Shown in pieces: positions 26,428-35,467 of a stretch of DNA of 64,000 bases. The DNA comes from JADFAK01 sp047615865. GTDB lineage: Bacteria > Bacteroidota > Bacteroidia > Flavobacteriales_D > Sanyastnellaceae. The stretch lies in NCBI GenBank assembly GCA_047615865.1, contig JBLHIB010000003.1:1-64000 (forward strand), read 5' to 3'. The first letter of the stretch is position 1; the number at the start of each line of letters is the position of its first letter. Both the position numbers and the translations under genes were made by a program. Below the pieces are notes generated by a model. It was not told the origin of the DNA and did no database searches. It saw only the letters and a program-made list of their open reading frames with translations.

Positions 26428-29400
26428 CTACTTCAGTGTGATGTTGAGACCAAGACCCTGAAGCTCATGTAACAATACATTGAACGACTCAGGAATTCCA
26501 GGAGCAGGCAAAGTCTCACCCTTAACGATGGCTTCATAGGCCTTCGCACGTCCGATGACATCATCAGACTTAATGGTAAGAATCTCTTGCAAAATATGAG
26601 CTGCACCGAAGGCCTCGAGAGCCCAAACCTCCATCTCACCAAATCTCTGACCACCAAACTGTGCTTTACCACCGAGAGGTTGCTGAGTAATGAGAGAGTA
26701 TGGTCCGATCGAACGAGCGTGCATCTTGTCATCAACCATGTGAGAAAGCTTGATCATATAGATCACGCCAACTGTAGCTGGTTGATCAAAACGAACACCT
26801 GTGCCACCATCATACAAGTAAGTGGTTCCACCACGTGGAACACCAGCCTCATCTGTATAAGCGTTGATTTCATCAATGTGCGCTCCGTCAAAAATTGGAG
26901 TTGCAAATTTCTTACCAAGCTTTACGCCGGCCCATCCAAGTACAGTCTCATAGATCTGTCCAAGGTTCATCCTTGAAGGTACACCAAGTGGGTTCAAAAC
27001 GATATCCACTGGAGTTCCGTCCTCTAAGAAAGGCATATCCTCTTGTCGAGTAATTCGGGCAACAATACCTTTATTACCGTGACGACCTGCCATCTTATCA
27101 CCTACTTTAAGCTTTCGCTTAGCGGCTACATAGACTTTAGCAAGCTTTACAATACCTGCAGGAAGCTCATCACCAACGGTGATTTGGAACTTCTTACGCT
27201 TGTAAGAACCGAGGACATCATTGTACATTAGATTGTAGTTGTGAACTGTAGCTCTTACCAAGCCATTCAATCCAGCATCTTTTGTCCAACCGTCGCTATT
27301 AATTATGCTATAATCAAGGGTCTTCAGTGCTTTAAGCGTGAATTTAACTCCTTTCTTAATCTGCTCTTCTTTGAAGTAATTGAAAACTCCTTGGCTAGAT
27401 CTTCCGCCACAAATCTTCATCAACTTCTCCACCAAAACTTCTTTCAGTGCGCTACATTCTTTGTCAAAGTCTCTATCCAAAGCATCGATAAGTGTTTTAT
27501 CAGAAGCCTTAATCTTACGATCTTTAACAGCACGAGAGAACAATTTCTTGTTGATCACAACACCACTTGTTGATGGAGGGGCTTTAAGAGAAGCATCCTT
27601 TACATCACCGGCTTTGTCACCAAAAATAGCTCTTAGAAGTTTTTCTTCAGGAGAAGGATCAGTTTCACCTTTAGGAGTGATTTTTCCGATTAGAATATCA
27701 CCATCAGAAATTTCAGCACCAACTCGAATAATACCATTCTCATCCAAATCTTTGGTAGCCTCTTCGCTTACGTTTGGAATATCCGCAGTAAGCTCTTCGA
27801 CACCACGTTTTGTGTCACGCACTTCGAGCACATATTCACTAATGTGAATAGAAGTGTATACATCTTCTTTTACAATACGCTCAGAAATTACGATCGCATC
27901 CTCAAAATTGTATCCTTTCCAAGGCATGAAGGCAACCTTCAAATTTTGGCCGAGAGCAAGCTCTCCTTCTTGAGTACCATAACCTTCAACAAGCACAGTA
28001 CCATCTACAACCTTTTGATTTCTCTTAACCATCGGGCGCAGGTTCATACAAGTACCTTGGTTGGTCTTGTGGAACTTAGTAAGCTCGTAAGTCTTGAGGT
28101 TATCTGTGAAGTTCACCATGTCTTCATCTTCGGTACGCTTGTATCGAATCTTGATTTCATTGGCATCCACAAATTCAATTACGCCTTCACCTTCTGCTCT
28201 AAGCAGAATACGTGAATCAAGCGCAACCATCTTTTCAATTCCAGTACCCACAACAGGCGATTCAGGCTTCAACAAAGGAACTGCCTGACGCATCATGTTG
28301 GATCCCATCAAGGCACGGTTGGCATCATCATGCTCCAAAAATGGAATAAGAGATGCAGCAACAGATGCAATTTGATTAGGAGCCACATCCATTAAGTTGA
28401 TCTTGTCTGGCGTAGCCAAAGGAAAATCACCTTCTAGACGAGCTTTAATTAGATCTCCAAGGAAAGCACCATCATCAGATATTTTGGCATTTGCCTGTGC
28501 AATCATTTTCTCATCCTCTTCTTCGGCACTGAGGTAAACTACACTGTCATCCTTAAACTGCGCTTTACCATTGACAACATCTCTATATGGAGTCTCAATA
28601 AAACCTAGCTTATTGATCTTAGCGTAAACGCAAAGAGAAGAAATCAGACCAATGTTCGGACCCTCTGGAGTCTCAATGGTACAAAGTCTACCATAGTGAG
28701 TATAGTGAACGTCACGAACCTCAAATCCAGCACGCTCTCTCGAGAGACCACCGGGTCCGAGTGCAGACATTCTACGTTTGTGAGTTACTTCAGACAATGG
28801 ATTTGTTTGATCCATGAACTGAGACAACTGGTTTGTTCCAAAGAACGAATTGATCACTGAAGACAGCGTCTTGGCATTGATCAAGTCAATTGGAGTAAAC
28901 ACCTCGTTATCACGTACGTTCATTCTTTCACGAATGGTACGCGCCATACGAGCAAGACCTACGGCAAACTGATTATATAGTTGCTCACCAACAGTACGAA
29001 CTCTTCTGTTAGAAAGGTGGTCAATATCATCGACATCAGCCTTAGAATTCACCAACTCTATCAAGTACTTAATGATACAGATAATGTCGTCCTTCGTAAG
29101 AGTGCGTGCATCAACAGACATACTCAAACCGAGTTTTCTATTGATTCGGAATCTTCCTACTTCTCCGAGATCGTAACGTTGCTCAGAGAAAAACAGCTTA
29201 TCGATAACACCACGTGCCGTCTCCATATCTGGTGGCTCGGCGTTACGCAGCTGACGGTAAATATGTTCAACAGCTTCTTTTTCAGAATTAGAAGTATCTT
29301 TCTGAAGCGTGTTGTATATGATAGAGAAATCGGCAGCATTGATATTCTCCTTGTGAAGAATAATCGTTTTAGTACCTGAATCCAAGATCTCTTCAATGTG

Positions 29401-30243
29401 ATCTTTTTCAATGATGGTTTCACGATCGATAATAACTTCATTACGTTCGATCGAAACAACTTCACCAGTATCTTCATCGACGAAATCCTCAACCCATGAC
29501 TTAAGCACACGAGCAGCTAGTTTTCTACCAACTGCACGTTTTAGTGAAGCTTTAGAAATTTTGATTTCATCAGCGAGGTCAAATATTTCAAGAATATCTT
29601 TGTCGCTTTCATAACCGATTGCTCTAAGCAGAGTTGTAACCGGCAATTTTTTCTTTCGATCAATGTAGGCATACATGACATTATTGATGTCAGTAGCGAA
29701 CTCAATCCAAGATCCTTTAAAAGGAATAATACGAGCTGAATACAGCTTCGTACCGTTGGCGTGGCGGCTTTGGCCAAAGAATACACCAGGAGACCTGTGC
29801 AATTGTGAAACTATTACACGTTCAGCTCCGTTGATAACGAAAGAACCTTGAGGGCTCATGTACGGGATAGTACCTAGGTACACGTCCTGCACAATTGTCT
29901 CAAAATCCTCATGTTCTGGATCTGTACAATACAGTTTCAACTTAGCTTTAAGAGGGACACAATAGGTCAATCCTCTTTCGATGCACTCCTCAATACCATA
30001 TCGAGGTGGGTCGATGAAATAGTCCAAGAATTCAAGGACGAACTGGTTACGGGTATCCGTGATAGGAAAATTCTCACTGAATACCTTAAACAGTCCTTCT
30101 TCTTGACGGTTCTCAGGGTTCGTTTCCAGCTGAAAAAACTCCTGGAATGATTTCAATTGGATTTCAAGGAAATCCGGATAAGCGTACAAGTTTTTAGTGG
30201 ACGCGAAACTGATTCTTTGATCAGTCGGTTGATTTTGTACCAA
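26428..30243 (-). CDS. rpoB: DNA-directed RNA polymerase subunit beta, non-ATG start
   Basis: The 1271-residue protein has the full beta-subunit plan. It includes the rifampicin region (FFGTNQLSQFMDQTNPLSEVTHKRR, GPGGLSRERAGFEVRDVH), KMAGRHGNKGIV in the active-centre region, and FGEMEVWALEAFGAAHIL near the C-terminus. The N-terminal ISFASTKNLYAYPDFLEIQL aligns with family N-termini, so the start must lie just upstream. The only candidate is TTG at 30243, since an in-frame stop lies a few codons further up and no ATG occurs in the spacer. A structured 134-bp spacer separates it from rplL. The rifampicin-site residues look wild type by eye. Confidence 0.98.
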   Translation of the reverse strand: MVQNQPTDQRISFASTKNLYAYPDFLEIQLKSFQEFFQLETNPENRQEEGLFKVFSENFPITDTRNQFVLEFLDYFIDPPRYGIEECIERGLTYCVPLKAKLKLYCTDPEHEDFETIVQDVYLGTIPYMSPQGSFVINGAERVIVSQLHRSPGVFFGQSRHANGTKLYSARIIPFKGSWIEFATDINNVMYAYIDRKKKLPVTTLLRAIGYESDKDILEIFDLADEIKISKASLKRAVGRKLAARVLKSWVEDFVDEDTGEVVSIERNEVIIDRETIIEKDHIEEILDSGTKTIILHKENINAADFSIIYNTLQKDTSNSEKEAVEHIYRQLRNAEPPDMETARGVIDKLFFSEQRYDLGEVGRFRINRKLGLSMSVDARTLTKDDIICIIKYLIELVNSKADVDDIDHLSNRRVRTVGEQLYNQFAVGLARMARTIRERMNVRDNEVFTPIDLINAKTLSSVINSFFGTNQLSQFMDQTNPLSEVTHKRRMSALGPGGLSRERAGFEVRDVHYTHYGRLCTIETPEGPNIGLISSLCVYAKINKLGFIETPYRDVVNGKAQFKDDSVVYLSAEEEDEKMIAQANAKISDDGAFLGDLIKARLEGDFPLATPDKINLMDVAPNQIASVAASLIPFLEHDDANRALMGSNMMRQAVPLLKPESPVVGTGIEKMVALDSRILLRAEGEGVIEFVDANEIKIRYKRTEDEDMVNFTDNLKTYELTKFHKTNQGTCMNLRPMVKRNQKVVDGTVLVEGYGTQEGELALGQNLKVAFMPWKGYNFEDAIVISERIVKEDVYTSIHISEYVLEVRDTKRGVEELTADIPNVSEEATKDLDENGIIRVGAEISDGDILIGKITPKGETDPSPEEKLLRAIFGDKAGDVKDASLKAPPSTSGVVINKKLFSRAVKDRKIKASDKTLIDALDRDFDKECSALKEVLVEKLMKICGGRSSQGVFNYFKEEQIKKGVKFTLKALKTLDYSIINSDGWTKDAGLNGLVRATVHNYNLMYNDVLGSYKRKKFQITVGDELPAGIVKLAKVYVAAKRKLKVGDKMAGRHGNKGIVARITRQEDMPFLEDGTPVDIVLNPLGVPSRMNLGQIYETVLGWAGVKLGKKFATPIFDGAHIDEINAYTDEAGVPRGGTTYLYDGGTGVRFDQPATVGVIYMIKLSHMVDDKMHARSIGPYSLITQQPLGGKAQFGGQRFGEMEVWALEAFGAAHILQEILTIKSDDVIGRAKAYEAIVKGETLPAPGIPESFNVLLHELQGLGLNITLK

Positions 30244-30288
30244 GGCCTTTAGAATTAAAGATCAACAATAGGATTAAGTACTCGTACT

Positions 30289-30347
30289 GCCTAAAATAGG
30301 CTAACGTAAAAGAGTTTAGGCCTGCCCCAAAATGGGGAGGCCTAAAC
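30289..30347 (-). promoter_or_regulatory. Structured rplL-rpoB spacer: long bulged hairpin plus a short hairpin
   Basis: GTTTAGGCCT...CCCC (30314-30328) pairs with GGGG...AGGCCTAAAC (30334-30347): fourteen base pairs with one bulged G. Read leftward, CTCTTTTAC follows, a weak T-run. A second small hairpin (GCCTA 30289-30293 with TAGGC 30297-30301) lies nearer rpoB. In E. coli the rplL-rpoB spacer carries an attenuator and an RNase III site that set RNA polymerase levels; this hairpin sits at the equivalent place. Function here is inference. Confidence 0.6.
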
Positions 30348-30377
30348 CTTTATACAAGGCTAAAATATATTCTATCC

Positions 30378-30752
30378 TTACGAAACTTCAACTTCCGCAC
30401 CGGCTTCCTCAAGCTGAGATTTAAGTGCTTCTGCCTCATCTTTTTGGATACCTTCTTTAATAAAAGTAGGTGCTCCATCAACGAGTTCTTTCGCTTCTTT
30501 AAGACCAAGTCCAGTAAGTTCTTTAACTAGCTTTACTACCGCCAATTTAGAACCACCAGCTGCCTTAAGGGTTACGTTAAACTCAGTTTGCTCTTCAGCA
30601 GCAGCGTCTCCGCCAGCAACAGGAGCCATAGCAACTGCTGCAGCAGCAGCAGGCTCGATTCCGTATTCGTCTTTCAGAATGTCAGCAAGTTCCTTAACTT
30701 CTTTTACTGTAAGGTTTACAAGCGATTCTGCCATTTGTTTGATATCCGCCAT
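30378..30752 (-). CDS. rplL: 50S ribosomal protein L7/L12
   Basis: The 124-residue protein has a helical N-terminal dimerisation domain (LVNLTVKEVKELADILKDEY), an Ala-rich hinge (PAAAAAVAMAPVAGGDAAAEE) and the C-terminal factor-binding domain with KLAVVKLVKELTGLGLKEAKELVD. It forms the ribosomal stalk, present in multiple copies and bound through L10 encoded just upstream. The strong hairpin after it (30314) could reduce read-through into rpoB so that the stalk protein is made in excess. Confidence 0.98.
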   Translation of the reverse strand: MADIKQMAESLVNLTVKEVKELADILKDEYGIEPAAAAAVAMAPVAGGDAAAEEQTEFNVTLKAAGGSKLAVVKLVKELTGLGLKEAKELVDGAPTFIKEGIQKDEAEALKSQLEEAGAEVEVS

Positions 30753-30786
30753 CTCTATAGTGTTTGGATAATTTTTACTTAATAAT

Positions 30787-31311
30787 TTATGATGCTCGTT
30801 CTTCGAGTGTTTTCAACAAACCTCCGATGTTGTTCTGTCCCGATTGAAGAGAAGAAACAACAGTTTTGATTGGTGACTGAAGCAATCCGATAACATCTCC
30901 AATGAGTTCCTCTTTGGATTTGACATCGCACAATGCATTCAGTTGGTTATCACCTAGATAACACTCTTCTTCGACATAAGCTGCTTTTAGCAACGGCTTT
31001 TCATGCTTCTTACGAAACTCTCTTATTAGTCGGGCTGGGGCATTACTCACTTCTGAAAACATCAGTGAAGTATTTCCCTTTAATGCCTCGAAAAGAGGAG
31101 AGTAGTCACGTCCTTCTGCGGACTCGAATGCCTTTCTAAGCAAAGAATTCTTCACAACCTTAAGTTGTATATCTTGCTTAAAACATTCTCGTCGCAATGA
31201 ACTCGTAGACTCAGCATCAAGCGCGGAAGTATCCGTTAGATAAATCACATTAGACTTACCCAGCGATTCCTTCAGCTCAGCTATGATTTGGTTTTTTTCA
31301 TCTCTATGCAT
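30787..31311 (-). CDS. rplJ: 50S ribosomal protein L10
   Basis: The protein has 174 residues from the ATG at 31311 (MHRDEKNQIIAELKESLGK), which matches the usual L10 start. An upstream TTG-initiated frame at 31332 adds seven residues and is rejected. The domain carries LKVVKNSLLRKAF and the C-terminal helix (QNNIGGLLKTLEERAS) that binds L7/L12 dimers. L10 anchors the stalk on 23S rRNA with L11 and in many bacteria represses its own operon; the 27-bp spacer to rplA leaves no room for a long leader. Confidence 0.97.
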   Translation of the reverse strand: MHRDEKNQIIAELKESLGKSNVIYLTDTSALDAESTSSLRRECFKQDIQLKVVKNSLLRKAFESAEGRDYSPLFEALKGNTSLMFSEVSNAPARLIREFRKKHEKPLLKAAYVEEECYLGDNQLNALCDVKSKEELIGDVIGLLQSPIKTVVSSLQSGQNNIGGLLKTLEERAS

Positions 31312-31338
31312 GACTGATAGGCTTTTTGCCAACTACGC

Positions 31339-32034
31339 TCACTGCGCTACTGACTTCGGTTCAACACTTACTCCAGGGCCCATAGTACTAGAAAGACTAA
31401 TACTTTTCATATAGGCACCCTTTGCCGAAGCCGGTTTCATTTTCAATAAAGCTTCAAGTACTTCTGACGCATTGTCAAAAAGTTGTTTAGAATCAAACGA
31501 CACTTTGCCTACGCTAGCGTGAATGATACCATACTTATCTACTTTAAAGTCAATTTTTCCGGCCTTTGTAGCTACAACAGCTTTTCCAACTTCAAGAGTT
31601 ACAGTTCCAGTCTTAGGGTTAGGCATAAGACCACGTGGTCCCAAAATTCTACCTAACGCACCAACTTTACCCATAACATTTGGAGTGGTGATGATCACAT
31701 CTACATCGGTCCATCCGCCTTTAATTTTGTCCAGATACTCGTCAAGTCCAACGTAATCGGCACCGGCATCTTTAGCTTCCTGCTCTTTATCAGGGGTACA
31801 CAATACGAGTACACGTACTGTTTTTCCTGATCCATGAGGCAAGGAAACCGAGCCACGAACCATTTGGTTGGCTTTACGGGGATCTACGCCAAGGCGAACA
31901 GCGACATCAACTGTAGCATCGAACTTGGATTTGTCTAATGACTTCACCATGTCTGTTGCTTCGCTTAGTGGATACAGTTTTTCTGCATCATAAATCTCAA
32001 GCGCTGCTTTTCTATTCTTGGTTAATCTTCCCAT
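31339..32034 (-). CDS. rplA: 50S ribosomal protein L1
   Basis: The 231-residue protein matches L1 across its length: KSKFDATVDVAVRLGVDPRKANQMVRGSV, LPHGSGKTVRVLVLC, and the signature region LGRILGPRGLMPNPKTGTV. L1 forms the mobile stalk that guides deacyl-tRNA out of the E site and in many bacteria controls translation of the L11-L1 mRNA. ATG at 32034; 20 bp after rplK. Confidence 0.98.
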   Translation of the reverse strand: MGRLTKNRKAALEIYDAEKLYPLSEATDMVKSLDKSKFDATVDVAVRLGVDPRKANQMVRGSVSLPHGSGKTVRVLVLCTPDKEQEAKDAGADYVGLDEYLDKIKGGWTDVDVIITTPNVMGKVGALGRILGPRGLMPNPKTGTVTLEVGKAVVATKAGKIDFKVDKYGIIHASVGKVSFDSKQLFDNASEVLEALLKMKPASAKGAYMKSISLSSTMGPGVSVEPKSVAQ

Positions 32035-32054
32035 TGTATTTCAGTTATCTGAGC

Positions 32055-32492
32055 TTAAAAAGGGCGTTCACCTTTGACAATCAAACCCATACTTCTTGCA
32101 GTTCCAGACACCATCATCATTCCTGATTCGACTGTAAATGCATTAAGATCGGCCATTTTGTCTTCTGCGATCGCACGCACTTGATCCCAAGTTACGTTAC
32201 CTACTTTGATTCTATTAGACTCGGCACTACCAGACTTTAGTTTGGCAGCTTCGAGCAATTGAACCGCGGCAGGAGCGGTTTTAATGATGAAGTCAAAAGA
32301 CTTATCACTGTAAACGGTAATGACTACCGGCAACACTTTTCCAGCCCTATCTTGAGTTCTAGCATTATACTGCTTACAGAACTCCATGATATTGACACCT
32401 TTCGCACCCAAAGCGGGTCCTACAGGAGGGGATGGATTGGCTGCACCACCTTTGATCTGCAGTTTGATCAATCCAGCTACTTCTTTCGCCAT
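32055..32492 (-). CDS. rplK: 50S ribosomal protein L11
   Basis: The 145-residue protein has the N-terminal proline-rich domain (IKGGAANPSPPVGPALGAKGVNIMEFCKQ), which contacts elongation factors and thiopeptide antibiotics. The C-terminal RNA-binding domain ends GTARSMGLIVKG. It supports the GTPase-associated centre of the large subunit. It follows nusG after an 87-bp spacer that has no convincing promoter or terminator. Confidence 0.98.
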   Translation of the reverse strand: MAKEVAGLIKLQIKGGAANPSPPVGPALGAKGVNIMEFCKQYNARTQDRAGKVLPVVITVYSDKSFDFIIKTAPAAVQLLEAAKLKSGSAESNRIKVGNVTWDQVRAIAEDKMADLNAFTVESGMMMVSGTARSMGLIVKGERPF

Positions 32493-32579
32493 TTTATTTA
32501 TTTATTGTTTGCTAATGGTATCCTGTACAAAGGGAAGCATTCAAAAACTAGGTACAACATACAAAGCGCGTTTAATCAA

Positions 32580-33131
32580 TTAATTTTCCTTTTCCACTTG
32601 CATAAACCCAAGCTCCAAAGGTGTTTTACGACCGAAGATTTTCACCATCACTTTCAACTTCTTCTTTTCCTCGTTGATCTCTTCAATCACACCATGGAAA
32701 TTATTGAAAGGTCCGTCAATAACCTTAACCGTCTCACCGACGATATAAGGAATATTCATTGCTTCTTCAGTTTCGGCAAGCTCATCGACCTTACCAAGTA
32801 TTCTATTGACTTCAGCGGTTCTCAAAGGAAGAGGCGCGCCTCTTTTTTCAGCACCAAGAAATCCAATTACATTTTGCACGTTACGAATAACGTGAGGCAC
32901 TTCGCCAACTAGAGCAGCTTCGATAAGCACGTAACCTGGAAAGAAGTTTCTTTCTTTACTTACTTTCTTACCATTTCGAATCTGATAGATTTTCTCCGTA
33001 GGTATCAATACCTGCGCAACAAAATCACTCAAACCCATTGCACTAATTTCACTCTCAATATAATCCTTTACTTTCTTCTCTTTCCCACTAATTGCGCGAA
33101 CTACGTACCACTTCTTTTCTACTTCGGCCAT
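32580..33131 (-). CDS. nusG: Transcription termination/antitermination factor NusG
   Basis: The 183-residue protein has the NGN domain (KKWYVVRAISGKEKKVKDYIES, then ERNFFPGYVLIEA) and a C-terminal KOW domain (GETVKVIDGPFNNFHGVIEEI). NusG joins RNA polymerase to ribosomes and to Rho. It is located between secE and rplK as in most bacteria. ATG at 33131; 36 bp after secE. Confidence 0.97.
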   Translation of the reverse strand: MAEVEKKWYVVRAISGKEKKVKDYIESEISAMGLSDFVAQVLIPTEKIYQIRNGKKVSKERNFFPGYVLIEAALVGEVPHVIRNVQNVIGFLGAEKRGAPLPLRTAEVNRILGKVDELAETEEAMNIPYIVGETVKVIDGPFNNFHGVIEEINEEKKKLKVMVKIFGRKTPLELGFMQVEKEN

Positions 33132-33167
33132 GCTTCAGCTTGTTTGCAAGATTCGTATTTACTAAAA

Positions 33168-33389
33168 CTAAAGTACATTTCTGTACAAGAACCCTAGTAA
33201 CCCATCCCAGGTCCAAGCTGGATCATTTACTCCGAATATGAAATCCATAGCAAAGACTGTCAAAGAAATCATCAACGAAGTTACCAGAACCAAAACTGAG
33301 CTTTCTTGAAGTTCACCCCACTTTGGCCAAGTCACTTTGTTAAACAATTCATCATACGATTCTACGATATAAGTCTTCATACTTGCCAT
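33168..33389 (-). CDS. secE: Preprotein translocase subunit SecE
   Basis: Short protein with the SecE amphipathic helix ESYDELFNKVTWPKWGELQE, followed by one transmembrane helix (VLVLVTSLMISLTVFAMDFI). SecE is an essential clamp of the SecY channel. ATG at 33389 (MASMKTYIVES) or 33380 (MKTYIVES) are both reasonable. A longer frame starting at 33452 would run into the tRNA-Trp gene and is rejected. Confidence 0.95.
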   Translation of the reverse strand: MASMKTYIVESYDELFNKVTWPKWGELQESSVLVLVTSLMISLTVFAMDFIFGVNDPAWTWDGLLGFLYRNVL

Positions 33390-33405
33390 AACTTCTTTGC
33401 TTTTG

Positions 33406-33478
33406 CACAGGTGGCAGGACTCGAACCTGCAACCAATGGTTTTGGAGACCACTACTCTACCAATTGAGCCACACCTGT
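33406..33478 (-). tRNA. tRNA-Trp (CCA)
   Basis: The 73-nt leftward cloverleaf has acceptor ACAGGTG/CACCTGT and discriminator G. The anticodon loop CTCCAAA gives CCA, and the T-arm has GGTTCGAGTCC. It lies between tuf and secE, the usual Bacteroidota position. Confidence 0.97.
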
Positions 33479-33499
33479 TTGTTTAAAACACGAAAATGA

Positions 33500-33526
33500 A
33501 GGTGGATTCCTTTTGAGAATCCACCT
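33500..33526 (-). promoter_or_regulatory. Hairpin between tuf and tRNA-Trp
   Basis: AGGTGGATTC (33500-33509) pairs perfectly with GAATCCACCT (33517-33526), seven-base loop, 26 bp after the tuf stop. Only an interrupted T-rich stretch follows leftward, so it may be a partial terminator or a processing/3'-end-stabilising stem ahead of the tRNA. Confidence 0.55.
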
Positions 33527-33552
33527 CCACTGCTTATCTAAAAAGCCTTTTC

Positions 33553-34740
33553 TTATTTTGTAATCTCAGTCACCTGACCAGCACCAACAGTACGGCCACC
33601 TTCACGAATCGCGAAACGTAGACCTTTGTCCATTGCTACAGGAACGATCAACTCAACGTTGATTGTAACGTTATCACCAGGCATAACCATTTCACGGCCT
33701 TCACCTAAAGAGATAACTCCTGTCACGTCAGTCGTACGGAAGTAAAACTGAGGACGGTAGTTGTTGTGGAATGGAGTGTGACGTCCACCTTCTTCTTTTT
33801 TGAGGATATAAACCTCAGCTTTGAAGTGAGTGTGTGGAGTAATCGTACCAGGGGCAGCGACAACCATACCACGCTTAATATCTGCTTTATCAATTCCACG
33901 TAGCAACAAACCAACGTTGTCACCAGCTTCACCTCTATCAAGGATCTTACGGAACATCTCAACACCTGTACAAACAGACTTGAGAGGCTCTTCTTGCATA
34001 CCCAAGATCGCAACCTCATCACCCGTGTTAACAACACCAGTTTCGATACGTCCTGTAGCAACTGTTCCACGACCAGTGATTGAGAATACATCCTCTATAG
34101 ACATAAGGAATGGCTTCTCAACGTCACGTGGTGGAATTTCGATCCACGTATCAACTGCAGTCATCAAAGTCTTAACAGTCTCAACCCATTTCTCTTCTCC
34201 GTTCAATGCACCTAGCGCAGAACCTTGAATAACAGGTGAGTTATCACCATCATACTCATAGAATGAAAGAAGCTCACGAATTTCCATTTCAACCAATTCA
34301 AGTAGCTCTTCGTCATCTACCATATCCACTTTATTCATGAATACAACGATACGAGGAATACCAACCTGACGTCCAAGTAGAATGTGCTCTCGTGTTTGAG
34401 GCATAGGACCATCAGTAGAAGCAACAACAAGAATAGCTCCGTCCATTTGGGCCGCACCTGTTACCATGTTCTTCACGTAATCCGCGTGACCTGGACAGTC
34501 AACGTGAGCATAGTGACGATTTTCCGTCGAATACTCAACGTGCGATGAGTTAATCGTAATTCCACGTTCCTTTTCTTCAGGAGCGTTATCGATCGCGTCA
34601 AAGTCCATTTTGTCCGCCAAACCACTGTCAGACAATACTCGTGTTATCGCAGCCGTCAAGGTAGTTTTACCGTGGTCTACGTGACCGATTGTACCAATGT
34701 TTACGTGTGGTTTCGAACGGTCAAATGTTTCTTTAGCCAT
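33553..34740 (-). CDS. tuf: Elongation factor Tu
   Basis: The 395-residue protein has all G-box motifs: GHVDHGKTTL (P-loop), DCPGHADYV, NKVDMVD and the switch I region with EKERGITI. Domains 2 and 3 follow (GRGTVATGRIETGV, and PGDNVTINVELIVPVAMDKGLRF). It delivers aminoacyl-tRNA to the ribosome. Only this tuf copy is in the window. It lies between tRNA-Thr(GGT) and tRNA-Trp on the same strand, so all are likely one transcript. Confidence 0.99.
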   Translation of the reverse strand: MAKETFDRSKPHVNIGTIGHVDHGKTTLTAAITRVLSDSGLADKMDFDAIDNAPEEKERGITINSSHVEYSTENRHYAHVDCPGHADYVKNMVTGAAQMDGAILVVASTDGPMPQTREHILLGRQVGIPRIVVFMNKVDMVDDEELLELVEMEIRELLSFYEYDGDNSPVIQGSALGALNGEEKWVETVKTLMTAVDTWIEIPPRDVEKPFLMSIEDVFSITGRGTVATGRIETGVVNTGDEVAILGMQEEPLKSVCTGVEMFRKILDRGEAGDNVGLLLRGIDKADIKRGMVVAAPGTITPHTHFKAEVYILKKEEGGRHTPFHNNYRPQFYFRTTDVTGVISLGEGREMVMPGDNVTINVELIVPVAMDKGLRFAIREGGRTVGAGQVTEITK

Positions 34741-34879
34741 TGCCAGAAAATTTAAATTGTTGTTTACTTCCTAATTAACTTTTTACTACAAATAGAGAAC
34801 GCAACCCCTTATCTTGACTAAATCAAGCAAAGTATCACCTTCTCCATAATCCTTTCTCAAGTGAGACTTATCACTCTAG

Positions 34880-34951
<72 letters not shown>

Positions 34952-35034
34952 TGGTATCAATCCCCCTACCAGGGCTAAAAGACACTCCAGTACCTTATAG
35001 CTACCAGGTCAGAGTCACTGACTGCAATATAATG

Positions 35035-35108
35035 AGCGGGAAACGAGATTCGAACTCGCGACCCTCAGCTTGGAAGGCTGATGCTCTAGCCAGCTGAGCT
35101 ACTCCCGC
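35035..35108 (-). tRNA. tRNA-Gly (TCC)
   Basis: The 74-nt gene has acceptor GCGGGAG with TTCCCGC, anticodon loop CTTCCAA giving TCC, and T-loop TTCGAAT. Confidence 0.97.
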
Positions 35109-35157
35109 TTATAATTTGGATTAGGCTAACAATCCAAAACTTCATCAATATTAAGTG

Positions 35158-35240
35158 TGGGGGTGGTAGGATTCGAACCTACTCAGTCGAAGACAACAGA
35201 TTTACAGTCTGCCCCGGCTCTCCAACTCCGGCGCACCCCC
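35158..35240 (-). tRNA. tRNA-Tyr (GTA)
   Basis: The 83-nt gene has a long variable arm, as expected for class II tRNA-Tyr. Acceptor GGGGGTG/CACCCCC; anticodon loop CTGTAAA gives GTA. Confidence 0.97.
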
Positions 35241-35263
35241 AGGTATTCTATTAATGAAAATAG

Positions 35264-35337
35264 AGCCGATGAAGGGATTCGAACCCCCGACCCCGAGATT
35301 ACAAATCACGTGCTCTGGCCAGCTGAGCTACATCGGC
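35264..35337 (-). tRNA. tRNA-Thr (TGT)
   Basis: The 74-nt gene has perfect acceptor GCCGATG/CATCGGC and anticodon loop TTTGTAA giving TGT. It is the first gene of the tRNA-tuf block when read leftward. Confidence 0.97.
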
Positions 35338-35367
35338 AAAATCATGAAAAAATGAACTATCTGTGTC

Positions 35368-35399
35368 AAAAAAAACACCCCCTCATTTCTAAGGGAGTG
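35368..35399 (-). terminator. Terminator after hpf, upstream of the tRNA block
   Basis: CACTCCC pairs with GGGGGTG (minus strand, one G-T pair), followed by eight T. It sits 69 bp past the hpf stop and isolates the tRNA-tuf transcript from the hpf unit. Confidence 0.8.
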
Positions 35400-35467
35400 C
35401 AAATGTAGAAAAGCTTTTCGTATGCGCAAACATCAGGAGCATCTTTTTCACAAATTATTTGCTTTTT

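Noticed and set aside
22784..29786. Many plus-strand frames inside rpoC and rpoB
   Set aside because: They are antisense shadows of the two large conserved genes and show no domain, signal or start context of their own.
33389..33452. Longer start of secE at 33452
   Set aside because: The extra codons are read from the tRNA-Trp gene; the conserved SecE sequence begins at MKTYIVES.
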